Notes: a model not told the origin generated them from the letters alone. A stretch of DNA of 64,000 bases from Goodfellowiella coeruleoviolacea (GCF_024171785.1 NZ_JAMTCK010000024.1:1-64000), one strand, 5' to 3'. Shown: positions 45,621-55,199, numbered from the stretch's first letter. A program made the numbers and translations.

Positions 45621-46452
45621 CTAGGGAGTCGAAGAACCTGCTGAGCAACTTCCGGGCATGGTCCGGTTCCTGTAGTTCCTGCCCCCGAAGCGGTGCACCT
45701 CATAGCCGCGCAGCCGCAGCTCGCGGTCCTCGGCGACCATCTCCGCGTAGCGCCGAGGACTCGCGCTGCCGTTGTCGTTCGCATAGTGCTGAACGCCGTC
45801 GCACTCAATCACGACTCGCGCCCGGTTGAGCCGTAGCAGCAGGAAGTCCATCCGCTGGCGGGAAAGGGCCGCCGCACCCCTGCCGCTTGGTGTACGGGTC
45901 GTAGTGGAGATAGACCTGGGGAATCAGGGCAGGGATGTCGGGGCCGAGCTGAACATAGCGATCGGCGTAGGTCCGCAGGATCCGGCGCTCGGCGTTGTTG
46001 TCGCCCAGTGACCGGTCCAGGCGCTGGTACAGGCTGCGGGAGATGTCCATCGCGGGCGCGTCGGCCATGCCTTCTCGTTCAGCCCACCAGGCTGTGAGTT
46101 CTTTCCAGGTGAGTCCGGTCGACCCCAACGGGCGGTCGTAGACCAGGCAGTACTGCTCGTTCTGGACGATGTCGATGTCGTTGTTGATGGCGTCACGAAA
46201 CACGGTCTTCGGTTTAGGCCCGTCAGCCGCGAAGATCAGGTTTTTGAGGTCGCCCGTCACGCCGGTAGGCCCGAGGCGGACCACCAACGCCACCAGCTCC
46301 GGGGCGTCGATCTCTTCGGATACTCGGCGCGCGACGTCCGCCAACTCCGTTGTAGGCGCCCCACAGGTGACCTCGGAGAGCCGAAACGAGGTCAGGGGCA
46401 CTGGGACGTGAGCGAGAACGCGTTTCCGGATGGCCGGTGTGCGTCGCAACAC
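45621..46452 (-). pseudogene. AbiJ-like / PD-(D/E)xK nuclease gene, frameshifted
   Basis: Frame 1 (46452 to about 45865) has a conserved N-terminal domain (SFRLSEVTCGAPTTELADVA, GVTGDLKNLIFAADGPKP, YCLVYDRPLGSTGLTWKEL) resembling AbiJ N-terminal regions. Frame 2 (about 45860-45621) continues RMDFLLLRLNRARVVIECDG and HYANDN...YAEMVAEDRELRLRGYEVHRFGG, a PD-(D/E)xK-type nuclease end with the ECDGxQHY motif. A one-base shift near 45855-45862 joins them. If intact this would be a nuclease-type phage-defence protein; the AbiJ label is tentative. The 5' end abuts an integrase remnant. Confidence 0.5.
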
Positions 46453-46620
46453 TGGCGGGCGGCGCGGATCTCGTCGTCGGCGACCGCGTCGGCGAGTAGG
46501 GCGTAGAGCTGGGAAGCGTCGGTGGAGGCGTGGTCGAGGCGGCGGACGGCCCAGATGGACACGCCCGCGTTGATCAGCTCAATGGCGTGGGCGAGCTGAT
46601 GGGTGTCGGTCTCGGCTCCA
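46453..46620 (-). pseudogene. Tyrosine recombinase C-terminal remnant
   Basis: About 55 codons on the minus strand read HQLAHAIELINAGVSIWAVR, then LDHASTDASQLYALLADAVA, matching the His...Tyr end of an integrase with a degraded HxxRH box. Both sides run into unrelated sequence. It is the second of three integrase scraps in the window. Confidence 0.5.
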
Positions 46621-46655
46621 GCGCCTCGCTAGTAGCTGAGCCGATCAGGGGTGTG

Positions 46656-47030
46656 TCACAAGCGATGGGGGTCGACGTCCTCGTGGAGTGAGCGGTTGAG
46701 GTTGACCGTGCCATAGCGACCGGAAATCCGTTCGTGGGCGCACCAGGCCAGAATGCCGGTTCCGAGAGCGACGGTGTGCACGGCGGAGAGTTCTGTCCGT
46801 TGGCCGGTCCAGGTGTCCATGCCGCAGTCGTGCTCCGCGTCGCAGCTGAGTCGGTTGAGTCCGGTTACCCAGCAGCGCGCCACGTCGCAGTCGCGGACGT
46901 GGGGTTCGTCGAGCGGTGCGAGGCAGTCCGGGCAGGTGGACGTGGCGAGGAGACGGGTGGACGGCTGAGTTATCCCGTCGTTCAGGCCGAGGTTCGGGTT
47001 CACCGGCTCGTTTATGTGGCGGATTAACAA
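46656..47030 (-). CDS. Hypothetical protein with Cys cluster and a GTG..W..RYGTV domain
   Basis: A 124-residue protein. The centre has CPDCLAPLDEPHVRDC and further Cys (VARC, LSCDAEHDC), possibly metal binding. The end, LGTGILAWCAHERISGRYGT then VNLNR, is similar to the N-terminus of the partial gene at 50210-50609 (LGTGSLTWHADERRIDRYGT, VHLNR), so both belong to one accessory-gene family. Function unknown. Confidence 0.55.
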   Translation of the reverse strand: MLIRHINEPVNPNLGLNDGITQPSTRLLATSTCPDCLAPLDEPHVRDCDVARCWVTGLNRLSCDAEHDCGMDTWTGQRTELSAVHTVALGTGILAWCAHERISGRYGTVNLNRSLHEDVDPHRL

Positions 47031-47460
47031 GTGTTCGGTGTTCGCGTCGGTGACCTTACTTCGCCTCGGCCCGGCCGACGCTTCTGGCGCGGATGCTGTC
47101 GGTACCGGTGGCTACGGTGCGGGTCGTGGTCCGAGCCGCTGTGCTCGTGTTGGCCAGGCCCGAGCGAGTGGCAGCCGGGCTTCTCGGGACAGTCCGCCAC
47201 CCCCTGGGGCATCCGCCGCCGACGCGTGGTGAGGGATTGTCTTGGTGCCGCTCGACGAGGTCGGGGCAGTTGACGGTCGGCGTGGCGCATGATAAACTAA
47301 TTGCGGTTGAAGACTTTGTGTTCGCTGTCTACCCAGACGCTTCGCAGAAGTTTTTGGCGAGCGTCTTTAGGGTGTCCTACGCGGCTCCTTCGTTCACGCT
47401 CGCGGCCCGGCCGACTCGCACGAGTCCGCGCCGAATGTTTGATGCGACAAGGAGATCCGC
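47031..47460. other. 430-bp region before the cold-shock gene, no gene seen
   Basis: No frame is convincing. The right part (about 47285-47460) is A/T-richer and probably holds the promoter and a long 5' leader for the cold-shock gene; long structured leaders are usual for csp mRNAs, but I cannot define a cold box by eye. Confidence 0.5.
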
Positions 47461-47664
47461 ATGTCCCAAGGCACCGTCAAGTGGTTCAACTCCGAAAAGG
47501 GCTTCGGTTTCATCAGCCCCGACGAGGGTGGCGCTGACGTGTTCGTCCACTACTCCGAGATCACCGGTGGCGGCTTCCGCAGCCTGGACGAGAACGCCCG
47601 AGTCCAGTTCGAGATCGGGCAGAGCAACCGAGGCCCGCAGGCCACAGGGGTCTCGGTCCTCTGA
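47461..47664 (+). CDS. Cold-shock protein (CspA family)
   Basis: A 67-residue single CSD protein: [20 protein letters not shown] (RNP1-like KGFGFI) and DVFVHYSEI (RNP2-like VFVHY). It binds single-stranded nucleic acid and acts as an RNA chaperone. AAGGAG lies before the ATG. A strong terminator hairpin follows, so it is monocistronic. Together with the desaturase gene 340 bases on it makes a small cold-adaptation neighbourhood. Confidence 0.96.
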   Translation: MSQGTVKWFNSEKGFGFISPDEGGADVFVHYSEITGGGFRSLDENARVQFEIGQSNRGPQATGVSVL

Positions 47665-47680
47665 CCCACCAGGCAGCACC

Positions 47681-47719
47681 GTGGGGCGAGCGTCCACGCC
47701 ACGTGGGCGCTCGCCCCAC
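47681..47719 (+). terminator. Terminator-like hairpin after the cold-shock gene
   Basis: GTGGGGCGAGCG (47681-47692) and CGCTCGCCCCAC (47708-47719) form a perfect 12-bp stem with a 15-base loop, 17 bases after the csp stop. No T-tract, as is common in high-GC actinomycetes. The remaining 47720-48004 holds no gene. Confidence 0.7.
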
Positions 47720-47968
47720 CACCATGGGGTGTCCGTAGACGCGGCCAGCAGCCCGTAAGCTGCAATCTCCCTCCGCTTTCCCCGCCCTCCCGCTGCCGTG
47801 GCCACTGTTCGTCGTCGATGTCATCGTCACATCCCCGTGGACAGTGCAGCCCCGGTGGCCCCCTCCGATCGACCGGGGCATCGCCGGCGACGCGCATGGA
47901 CGCAGACGCCGCTCAGCACCCGAAATCCAGTCCGGGTGTCTCCCCCCCCCGTTACCTTTCGCTTTCGC

Positions 47969-47985
47969 AGGACGGTGCCCGTCCT
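47969..47985. promoter_or_regulatory. Palindrome upstream of the desaturase
   Basis: AGGACGG-TGC-CCGTCCT is a perfect 7-bp inverted repeat ending 19 bases before the desaturase ATG. It could be an operator (TetR-like lipid regulators use sites of this size) or an mRNA hairpin close to the start. Confidence 0.4.
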
Positions 47986-48004
47986 GAGTACCACGAGGTA
48001 TCGC

Positions 48005-48970
48005 ATGACCACTGCCACGGCCGTACAGCCCGCCACCCCTGAACGCCCCCAACCCAAACCACTGCTCGCCGAGCAGGCCGGACGGTTGGAGTTGGTGACC
48101 ATCCGCGCGTTCCTGTTGATCCCGTTCCTCGCCCTCGTGGCCGCCGTGCCGTTGATGTGGGGCTGGGGTATCGGGTGGGTGGACCTGATGCTGGCCGCTG
48201 TCTTCTTCACCGTGTCCACGCTCGGGATCACCGTCGGCTACCACCGCTACTTCACCCACGGCTCCTTCAAAGCCAACCGCCCTTTGCGGATCGCGCTGGC
48301 CATCATGGGCGCCCTGGCGGCACAGGGATCGGTCATCGGATGGGTCGCCGACCACCGTCGCCACCACGCGTTCTCCGACCGCGAGGGCGACCCGCACTCA
48401 CCGTGGCTGTTCGGCACGTCCCCGCTCGCGCTGGCCCGCGGCTTCTGGCACGCCCACATGGGATGGCTGTTCGGCCGTGACCGCACCAACATCGACCGTT
48501 TCGCCCCCGACCTCGCCGCCGACCCCGACATCAGGATGGTGGACCGCCTCTTCCCCCTGTGGGTGTCGCTGTCGGTGCTGCTGCCCGCCGTGCTCGGCGG
48601 GATACTGACCTTGTCCTGGTCGGGAGCGCTGACCGGATTCCTTTGGGCCGGGCTCGCTCGCGTAGCCTTCCAGCACCACGTCACCTGGTCGGTCAACTCG
48701 ATCTGCCACATGATCGGCGACCGCCCCTACCAGAGCCGCGACAGGTCAGCGAACTTCTGGCCGCTGGCGATCCTGTCCATGGGCGAGTCCTGGCACAACT
48801 CCCACCACGCCGACCCCACCTCAGCTCGCCACGGCGTCCGCCGCGGGCAGATCGACATCTCCGCCAGGCTGATCTGGGTGTTCGAGAAACTCGGCTGGGC
48901 CTGGAACGTGCGCTGGCCCACCCCGCAACGCCTTGCCCGGCTCGCTGTCTCGACCGACACAACGGGATGA
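48005..48970 (+). CDS. Membrane acyl-CoA/acyl-lipid desaturase (delta-9 type)
   Basis: A 321-residue integral di-iron desaturase that puts a double bond in fatty acyl chains. The three histidine boxes are HRYFTH (YHRYFTHGSF), HRRHH (VADHRRHHAFSD) and HNSHH (ESWHNSHHADP). Hydrophobic pairs near residues 30-75 and 170-205 anchor it. ATG at 48005 is taken because coherent sequence begins there. Cold or membrane-stress control would fit the neighbouring csp gene, and a palindrome lies just upstream. Confidence 0.94.
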   Translation: MTTATAVQPATPERPQPKPLLAEQAGRLELVTIRAFLLIPFLALVAAVPLMWGWGIGWVDLMLAAVFFTVSTLGITVGYHRYFTHGSFKANRPLRIALAIMGALAAQGSVIGWVADHRRHHAFSDREGDPHSPWLFGTSPLALARGFWHAHMGWLFGRDRTNIDRFAPDLAADPDIRMVDRLFPLWVSLSVLLPAVLGGILTLSWSGALTGFLWAGLARVAFQHHVTWSVNSICHMIGDRPYQSRDRSANFWPLAILSMGESWHNSHHADPTSARHGVRRGQIDISARLIWVFEKLGWAWNVRWPTPQRLARLAVSTDTTG

Positions 48971-49282
48971 ACGGCCCCCGAGAACAGCATCAACCAGCGC
49001 GTCAACCGCATACGGCGTGCCGCGAGCTGTCCAGGGCGTCGTTCGCTCGACCTCGCTGCATCGGCCGTGCTGAACGACGCAGGGATGCCTACCTCGTGTC
49101 TGACGCGTCTTGATCGTCTTACTCCGCTGCGCCATGGTGCCTGAATCCCACCACCGCGCAACCCCCGTCGCGCTGCCGTCCAGTTCGGCCACGCCCTGAG
49201 CAGGCAGTCGACCGGGCTCGATCGATACAGATCTGGGTGCACCGCGGTATTCGGGCACACACACAGCGAGAGGGATGGGCGT
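48971..49282. other. 312-bp gap without a gene
   Basis: No convincing frame on either strand. GAGAGGGATGG just before 49283 provides the ribosome site of the next gene. Confidence 0.5.
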
Positions 49283-49714
49283 ATGTCCACGCCGCTCCCA
49301 TGGCAGGTAGTACGTCAGGGGCCGAGTTCCTTCAGCTGCATCGCCCTGGAGATCGTTGAACACACTCGCGCCGACGTGCTGGCGGTCGTCCAGGCGATGG
49401 GCATCGCGCACCCGCAGCCGACGTTGCGCACTGACGACGAGATCATGCAGCGGGCCGACGAACTGAACAAGCTCCGCGACGACGGCGACTACGTCGGCGG
49501 CCAGATCCACGCCCTGGCCTGGACCCAAGGACTGGCCGAGTTCACCCCCGGCACCCGCACCGAGTGGGGCAAGGCCCGCCGCCCCACGCCCGAGCAGGCC
49601 AACGCCGAACACCACATGATCACCGGCCGCGTCTATCTCGGCGGCGACAAGTTCCACGGCCGCGACTTCTTCAGCGGCGCCGACGAAGCACTGTGGTGGG
49701 CACTGGGCCGGTGA
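49283..49714 (+). CDS. Hypothetical protein
   Basis: A 143-residue protein (FSCIALEIVEHTRADVLAVV, EIMQRADELNKLRDDGDYVG, HMITGRVYLGGDKFHGRDFF) with consistent codon usage and a good ribosome site. It is predicted soluble. I do not recognise a family; it resembles small proteins carried by actinobacterial accessory regions. Confidence 0.65.
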   Translation: MSTPLPWQVVRQGPSSFSCIALEIVEHTRADVLAVVQAMGIAHPQPTLRTDDEIMQRADELNKLRDDGDYVGGQIHALAWTQGLAEFTPGTRTEWGKARRPTPEQANAEHHMITGRVYLGGDKFHGRDFFSGADEALWWALGR

Positions 49715-49748
49715 CCAGCTACCGCCCCTCTGCCTCAAGGCCGGGGTC

Positions 49749-49859
49749 CGGCCGCTTCCCCGCGGTCTCGATCCGCAGGTCGGCGAGTCGCTTGTCGGCT
49801 ACCTGCTGCGGCTTGCCCACCGGCTCGATCTCTCACATCGGCGCGGTAACACGGGTTGA
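49749..49859 (+). pseudogene. TniQ-like transposition protein remnant
   Basis: A short frame reading RPLPRGLDPQVGESLVGYLL then RLAHRLDLSH, the N-terminal signature of TniQ-domain proteins, stops at 49857-49859 after about 36 codons. Nothing of the rest is found. Probably a leftover of a Tn7-like or element-borne gene. Confidence 0.4.
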
Positions 49860-49957
49860 GATGCCGACGGCAGTAGGATTGCCACCCTTGTGCAGTCTCG
49901 TGACCTGTGCATTCGTTCCCGACGGTCCCAGGGGGCCCGGCGGAAGGGAACGGGAAC

Positions 49958-50210
49958 ATGAGCACGATGGACCCACCTGCGGCAGTGGCGACCTTGCCCG
50001 CGCCCGATCGTGATCTGGATGCCGGCGCGTTCACGGTGCGTGCAGCGGGCGACTTGGCTGATGCCGCGTGCGCCGAGACGCTGATCGCGCCGGTGCTGGA
50101 CACGCCGGTTGAGCTGGCGGTGGTTGTGGATCTGTCGGCGGTGACCTCCGTGACGATGGAAGCGGTCGTGCCGCTGGCGAAGCTGGCGCGCCGTTGTGCT
50201 GCCGAGGGGC
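49958..50210 (+). pseudogene. STAS-domain (anti-sigma antagonist-like) protein, 3' end lost
   Basis: From the ATG at 49958 (GGAAGGGAACGGGAAC upstream) about 85 codons read as a STAS domain: FTVRAAGDLADAACAETLI, VVDLSAVTSVTMEAVVPLAK. The C-terminal half is replaced at about 50210, exactly where the convergent gene on the other strand also loses its end. The open frame continues with non-protein-like sequence. Confidence 0.55.
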
Positions 50211-50609
50211 GAGGCGGGTGGCGGCGGCGACGTAGGACTCGGCGGTCAGCGCGGTCGGGTCCAGCCAGTCCTCGCTGCGGCCGTCGTCGGGACGTACGCC
50301 GATCTCGGTGTTGCCGTCCTGGGACGGCTCGACGAACAGGGTGCCGGTGCCGAGGGGGATCTCCTCGCCGACGGCGGGGTCGCTCGGTGCGGCACCGCGG
50401 ACGAGGTCGCCGGCGTGAAACGCCGGGCGGACGGCCAGCACAATGGCCACGAGCTGACCGCGTGTGCCGACAGGGGCGTCGTCGAAGCGCACCAAGTCGC
50501 GGGTGAAGCCGTCGGCGTCACGGTTGAGGTGAACGGTGCCGTACCGGTCGATGCGCCGTTCGTCGGCGTGCCACGTCAAGGAACCGGTACCGAGGACAAT
50601 CGGGTCCAT
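50210..50609 (-). pseudogene. Hypothetical protein with GTG..W..RYGTV start, 3' end lost
   Basis: ATG at 50609 follows AGAGG. About 133 codons are coherent (VLGTGSLTWHADERRIDRYG, LVAIVLAVRPAFHAGDLV, GTLFVEPSQDGNTEIGVRPD, ALTAESYVAAATRL), then the frame runs antisense through the STAS remnant. The beginning matches the end of the 46656-47030 protein. Unknown function; truncated by the same junction as the STAS gene. Confidence 0.55.
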
Positions 50610-50843
50610 TGTGGAGCCTCTTTCTCGCTTGTGATGGTGGTGGCGGAAGGTCGGGCCTGAGCGGGGGTCGCGGTGAACCGCCGCCCTGGTTGGCTCGACC
50701 GGTGACATCGTGTGCGCGGGGACGCCGGGGGCTCAGTGCGTTGTGGCGGTGTTCGCCTCGGCGTGGTGCACGGCAGGGGTCAGCGCGTTGATCAATGTGG
50801 AGACGCCGTGCGTCCGGTCGCCAGCCGCTGATCGTGTAGTTGC

Positions 50844-51030
50844 CTAGGAGGCGGTTCGGGTGGTGGTTGAGGTCGCGTTGAGGCTGACGTCGCAGCCGGG
50901 TTGGTGGTGGGGGTCGTCGTGGAACTCGTCGGTGGGCCAGATATCGCCGTCGGGGTCGAGGTATTCGCCGAGGTCGGCCAGGCTGGCAACCCGGATGGTG
51001 GGCACGCCATGCGCCCAGCAGCCGACGGCA
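50844..51030 (-). pseudogene. C-terminal fragment of an unidentified gene
   Basis: Some 60 minus-strand codons ending at 50844 read coherently (HGVPTIRVASLADLGEYLD, GDIWPTDEFHDDPHHQPG). The upstream part is lost where the plus-strand integrase remnant starts. No family recognised. Confidence 0.35.
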
Positions 51031-51035
51031 ACCTC

Positions 51036-51362
51036 AACCGCCCACGCCCCCAGATCCGCCTCCAGCCGATCGTGCCCGGCCTGACCTTCCACGGGTTCCG
51101 GCACAGCCACAAGACCTGGATGATCGCCGACGGCATCCCCGACGTGGCCCAGGCCCGACGGCTCGGCCACCGCATCCCCGACAAGATCGAGCACATCTAC
51201 TCCCACGTCGCCCCCGAAGTGGAAGCCCGCCTGCTGGCGGCACTGCAACGCCGGTGGACCACCGCGGTGAGCACTCTCCTCACCACCTCCACCGACACTC
51301 CGGTGGCCACTCTCCACGCCCTACCGGGCATCTCCATCCCCACTGAGCAGTCCGCCGCATAA
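51036..51362 (+). pseudogene. Tyrosine integrase C-terminal remnant beside tRNA-Pro
   Basis: About 108 codons with the integrase end: LTFHGFRHSHKTWMIADGIP (HxxRH), RRLGHRIPDKIEHIYSHVAP (His/Arg and nucleophile Tyr) and a C-terminal tail. The N-terminal two thirds are missing. It lies about 580 bases from the 3' end of tRNA-Pro(GGG), a tRNA used by pSAM2-type elements, so it is likely the leftover of an element that integrated there. Confidence 0.65.
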
Positions 51363-51881
51363 CCCAAGCCAGCACCATCGACGCGTGGCCCGCCACCCGG
51401 GACAGGTGGCGGGCCACTGTCATTTCCAGCGCCCTCCGTTCCACTGCTGCCTGCGCCAACAAGCCCGGCGGGTTCGGTTGGACAGCGCCGTCCACTCCTC
51501 GACATCGCGCCCAGCCGACTGGCTTGTTGGTCAGCACGGCGGTCAGCCCGTATGGCGGGTCTCCCGCATCGCCGCTGCGGCATCAACCATCCCCATCCGC
51601 ACCCACCACACCAGATCAGTCGGCAACAGCGCCCACGGGCCGTGAAGCGCGTAGAACGTGCCGTCAGCGTCTCCATCCGCCCCACGTGCCTGGCGACGAA
51701 GAACTGTTGGCGGTGGTTGACCACCTTTGCCGGACATGTGACCAGGATCACCTATCCTTGGCGACCACATTTGCCGTTTGGGTCAAAGCCGAACATGATC
51801 CACTCCCACAATCCTCCCAGTTGGCCCTGTTGATCTCCGTTCAGGCCACTGTGGACTGTGGAAGCAAGATCATCCCCGGAA
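51363..51881. other. 519-bp gap without a gene
   Basis: Frames on both strands look random. No copy of the tRNA 3' end could be found in it by eye, so no attachment-site repeat is claimed. Confidence 0.45.
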
Positions 51882-51932
51882 CGCAAAACAGCCCGCTGAC
51901 CTGGGCTTATCGCCAGTGTCAGCGGGCTGTTT
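51882..51932 (-). terminator. Terminator of tRNA-Pro
   Basis: AAACAGCCCGCTGAC (51886-51900) pairs perfectly over 15 bp with GTCAGCGGGCTGTTT (51918-51932); read on the minus strand the hairpin ends in TTTT. It begins 6 bases after the tRNA 3' end. Confidence 0.85.
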
Positions 51933-51938
51933 CGACCG

Positions 51939-52012
<74 letters not shown>

Positions 52013-52113
52013 GCCACACCCTCTTCGCTGAGTGCCCGATCAGCTTAGCGCATCCCTGGCGGGGCCTGTGCACGGGGGGTGGGTATCGGGGTGGGGCTGG
52101 GGAAACGGGCTGG

Positions 52114-53526
52114 TCAGCCCTTCTTCGGGCGCTTCTCGCGGACGCGCACCGAGATCCGGACCGGGCTGCCGGTGAAGCCGAAGGCCTCGCGGAACTTGCG
52201 CTCCACGAAACGCCGGTAGCCGGCCTCCAAGAAGCCGGTGGTGAACAGGACCAGGGTGGGCGGGCGGTTCTGGGCCTGGGTGGCGAACAGGACCTTGGGC
52301 TGCTTGCCGCCGCGCACGGGCGGCGGGGTGGCCGCGATCAGGTCGGCCAGCCACGAGTTGAGTTGGCCGGTGGGCACGCGCTGGTCCCAGGAGGCGAGCG
52401 CGGTGCGCAGCGCGGGCGCGAGTTTGCGCACGGACCGGCCGGTCAGCGCGGACACGTTGACGCGTTCCGCCCAGGGCACCCGGACCAGGCCCCGGTCCAG
52501 TTCGCGCACCAGCTGGTGGCGGCGGTCCTCGTCGACCAGGTCCCACTTGTTGAAGGCGAGCACGCACGCGCGGCCGGCGTCCACCACCATGCTCAGCACG
52601 CGCAGGTCCTGCTCGCTGATGGGCTCGCTGGCGTCCAGCAGCACGATGGCGACCTCGGCGGACTCGATCGCCGCCTTGGTGCGCAGTGACGCGTAGTACT
52701 CGGCGCCGCTGGCCGTGTTCACCCGCTTGCGCAGGCCGGCGGTGTCCACGAACCGCCACACCTCGCCGTCCAGCTCGACCAGTGAGTCCACCGGGTCCAC
52801 GGTGGTGCCGGCCACCGCGTCCACCACGGCCCGCTCCTCCCCGGTCAACCGGTTGAGCAGGCTGGACTTGCCCACGTTGGGCTTGCCGACCAGGGCGACC
52901 CGGCGCGGGCCGCCGCTGGCGCCGAAGACCTCCCTCGGCGTCTCGGGCAGCACCTCCAGGATGGCGTCCAGCAGGTCGCCAGAGCCCCGGCCGTGCAGGC
53001 CGCTCACCGGGTGCGGCTCGCCCAGTCCGAGGGACCACAGCGCCGCGGTGTCGGCGAGCAGGCGCTCGTCGTCGACCTTGTTCGCCACCAGCAGCACCGG
53101 CCGGTCCGACCGGCGCAGCACCCTGGCCACGGCCTCGTCCGTGCTGGTCGCGCCCACCACCGCGTCCACAACCAGGAGGATGGCGTCGGCGGTCGCCATG
53201 GCCAGTTCGGCCTGGGCCGCCACGGACGCCTGCAGGCCCTTGGCGTCGGGCTCCCACCCGCCGGTGTCGACCACGGTGAACCGGCGCCCGCTCCACAGCG
53301 CGTCGTAGGCCACCCGGTCCCTGGTCACCCCCGGCACGTCCTGCACCACGGCCTCACGCCGGCCCAGGATGCGGTTCACCAGGGTTGACTTGCCCACGTT
53401 CGGCCGGCCCACCACGGCCAGCACGGGCTGCGGGACACTGCCGCCCGCAGCGTCGGCCGCGTCCGCGGCTCCGTCGAAGTTCGACCACTCGGACTCGTCG
53501 GTCCAGGTGCCGTCCAAGTCCGTCAC
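52114..53526 (-). CDS. der: Ribosome biogenesis GTPase Der (EngA)
   Basis: A 470-residue double-GTPase acting in 50S subunit assembly. First G domain GRPNVGKST near residue 42 with DTGG and NKVD; second GKPNVGKSS near 213 with DTAG and NKWD; C-terminal KH-like domain. A ~35-residue acidic N-terminal extension is typical of actinobacterial Der. The GTG at 53526 overlaps the acyltransferase stop by 4 bases. Confidence 0.97.
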   Translation of the reverse strand: MTDLDGTWTDESEWSNFDGAADAADAAGGSVPQPVLAVVGRPNVGKSTLVNRILGRREAVVQDVPGVTRDRVAYDALWSGRRFTVVDTGGWEPDAKGLQASVAAQAELAMATADAILLVVDAVVGATSTDEAVARVLRRSDRPVLLVANKVDDERLLADTAALWSLGLGEPHPVSGLHGRGSGDLLDAILEVLPETPREVFGASGGPRRVALVGKPNVGKSSLLNRLTGEERAVVDAVAGTTVDPVDSLVELDGEVWRFVDTAGLRKRVNTASGAEYYASLRTKAAIESAEVAIVLLDASEPISEQDLRVLSMVVDAGRACVLAFNKWDLVDEDRRHQLVRELDRGLVRVPWAERVNVSALTGRSVRKLAPALRTALASWDQRVPTGQLNSWLADLIAATPPPVRGGKQPKVLFATQAQNRPPTLVLFTTGFLEAGYRRFVERKFREAFGFTGSPVRISVRVREKRPKKG

Positions 53527-54245
53527 CGTTGCTCTCCGCTCACACCACTGTTGTTGACGCCGAGATCCTGCTCCCCGGCGTCCTTGCTGTCTTCTTGTTT
53601 CCCGCGCGTCCGGTCCAGCTCGGCCAGCAGCGCGACCAGACTGGTGCGCACCTGCTCGGTGGCCAGCGCCAGCTCCGCCCTGCCCTTGCCGGCTGGCAGC
53701 TCGAACGGGTCCCCGACCAGCACGTCGACCACCGGACGGAACCGCCGCCGCGTGCCGGGCGGCCGGGCGATGCCCCGGCAGGCCACCGGCAGCACCAGCG
53801 CGCCGGCCGAACGGGCCAGCCAGGCCGCGCCGTGCTCGGCCGTGGCCACGTCGTCGGCGGACCGGGTGCCCTCGGGGAAGATGCCGATCACACCCCCGGC
53901 GCGCAGCACCCGCACGGCGGCCAGCAGCGGGGTGCGGTCGGGTTGTCCCCGGCGCACCGCCAGCTGCCCCAGCCTGCGCAGTGCCCAGCCCAGCGGGCCA
54001 CGAAACATCTCGTGCTTGATGAGGAACACGATCCTGCGGTCGAGCAGCCCGAACAGCATCTGGCCGTCCGCGAGGGAGCTGTGGTTGGCCACCACGACCA
54101 CCGGTCCGCTGCGGGGCATCCGGTCCAGTCCGCGCACCCGCATCCGGTAGCCGAACCGGAACAGCGTCCGCCCCAGCCACCTGCCGAAGTCGTGCAGCCA
54201 GAGCCAGGCGCCCTCGGGCAGCCGGCCCTCGGCCGGTTCAGTCAC
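53523..54245 (-). CDS. plsC: 1-acyl-sn-glycerol-3-phosphate acyltransferase (PlsC-like)
   Basis: A 240-residue acyltransferase with the HX4D box NHSSLAD near residue 54 and the FPEGTRS substrate-binding box near 122; it acylates lysophosphatidic acid or a related acceptor at the membrane. Its GTG start lies 3 bases after the cmk stop. The cmk-plsC-der order is standard in actinomycetes. Confidence 0.93.
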   Translation of the reverse strand: MTEPAEGRLPEGAWLWLHDFGRWLGRTLFRFGYRMRVRGLDRMPRSGPVVVVANHSSLADGQMLFGLLDRRIVFLIKHEMFRGPLGWALRRLGQLAVRRGQPDRTPLLAAVRVLRAGGVIGIFPEGTRSADDVATAEHGAAWLARSAGALVLPVACRGIARPPGTRRRFRPVVDVLVGDPFELPAGKGRAELALATEQVRTSLVALLAELDRTRGKQEDSKDAGEQDLGVNNSGVSGEQR

Positions 54246-54248
54246 GGG

Positions 54249-54974
54249 TCACCGCCCGGTCCGTTCCGGCACCCCGCGCAGCCCGCGCTGGTCGACCAGG
54301 GTGAGCAGTTCACCCAGCACGCCCGCGATGTCCAGCGCGGTGGTGTCCACCTCGACCGCGTCGGCGGCCGGCCGCGCCGGCGACACCGCCCTGGTGGCGT
54401 CGAGGGTGTCGCGCCGCTCGACATCCGCCCTGGTCGCGGCGACCGTGGTCGCCCGGCCGGCGGCGGCGTCCTGGCGCGCCCTGCGCTCGGCCCTGGCCTC
54501 GGCGGACGCGGTCAGGTAGACCTTCAGGCCGGCGTCGGGAACGACCACGGTGCCAATGTCCCGGCCCTCCACCACGATGCCGGAACCGGCGTCCACCGCC
54601 CTGGCCACGATGCGCCGCTGCTGCTCGACCAGCTGGGCGCGCACCTCCGGCACGGCCGACACCGCGGACACCGCGAGGGTGACCGGCTGGTCCCGGATCT
54701 CGGCGGCCACGTCCTGCCCGTCCAACTCGACGGTCGGCTGGTGGGGGTCGGTGCCGATCACCAGCTCGGCCGCGGTGCTCACCCGGGTGACCTCGGCGGC
54801 GTCCGCCGGGTCGACGCCGGCCCGCAGCACCGCGAGGGTGACCGCCCGGTACATCGCGCCGGTGTCCAGGTAGCTCGCGCCCAACGCGCTGGCCAGGCGA
54901 CGGGCGACCGTGGACTTGCCCGTTCCGGATGGGCCGTCCAGAGCCACCACTCCCCGCAGCTCGCCGTGTCCCAC
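54249..54974 (-). CDS. cmk: Cytidylate kinase
   Basis: A 241-residue CMP/dCMP kinase: P-loop DGPSGTGKST near residue 13, YLDTGAMYRA near 35 and EGRDIGTVVVPDA near 138. The GTG at 54974 is chosen over the GTG at 54998, because GAGGAGG lies 8 bases before the former and would be inside the gene otherwise. First gene of the cmk-plsC-der operon. Confidence 0.95.
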   Translation of the reverse strand: MGHGELRGVVALDGPSGTGKSTVARRLASALGASYLDTGAMYRAVTLAVLRAGVDPADAAEVTRVSTAAELVIGTDPHQPTVELDGQDVAAEIRDQPVTLAVSAVSAVPEVRAQLVEQQRRIVARAVDAGSGIVVEGRDIGTVVVPDAGLKVYLTASAEARAERRARQDAAAGRATTVAATRADVERRDTLDATRAVSPARPAADAVEVDTTALDIAGVLGELLTLVDQRGLRGVPERTGR

Positions 54975-55199
54975 CGCGATTGCCTCCTCAAGCCCCACGT
55001 GCGCGAACCACCCTCGCGATCCGTCTCAGCCTTCCATTCTGCCTGCCGCCGGCATCCGGGTGGGGACCAGGCAGGAGACAGCTCGGGCAACGCCCGCGGA
55101 CCCCGGCGCATTCCACGGCCGGCGTCCGGACCGGGTGGGGCAGGCCACAGCGCGCACGACCGGGGTGGTTCGCGCTTTATGCGCAGTTAACCTGGACGA

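Noticed and set aside
46453-46620. Independent functional integrase
   Set aside because: Only the last ~55 codons are present and the HxxRH box is degraded.
51363-51938. attL/attR repeat of the tRNA-Pro 3' end
   Set aside because: No second copy of the T-arm/acceptor sequence could be found in the window by eye; left as a test rather than a feature.
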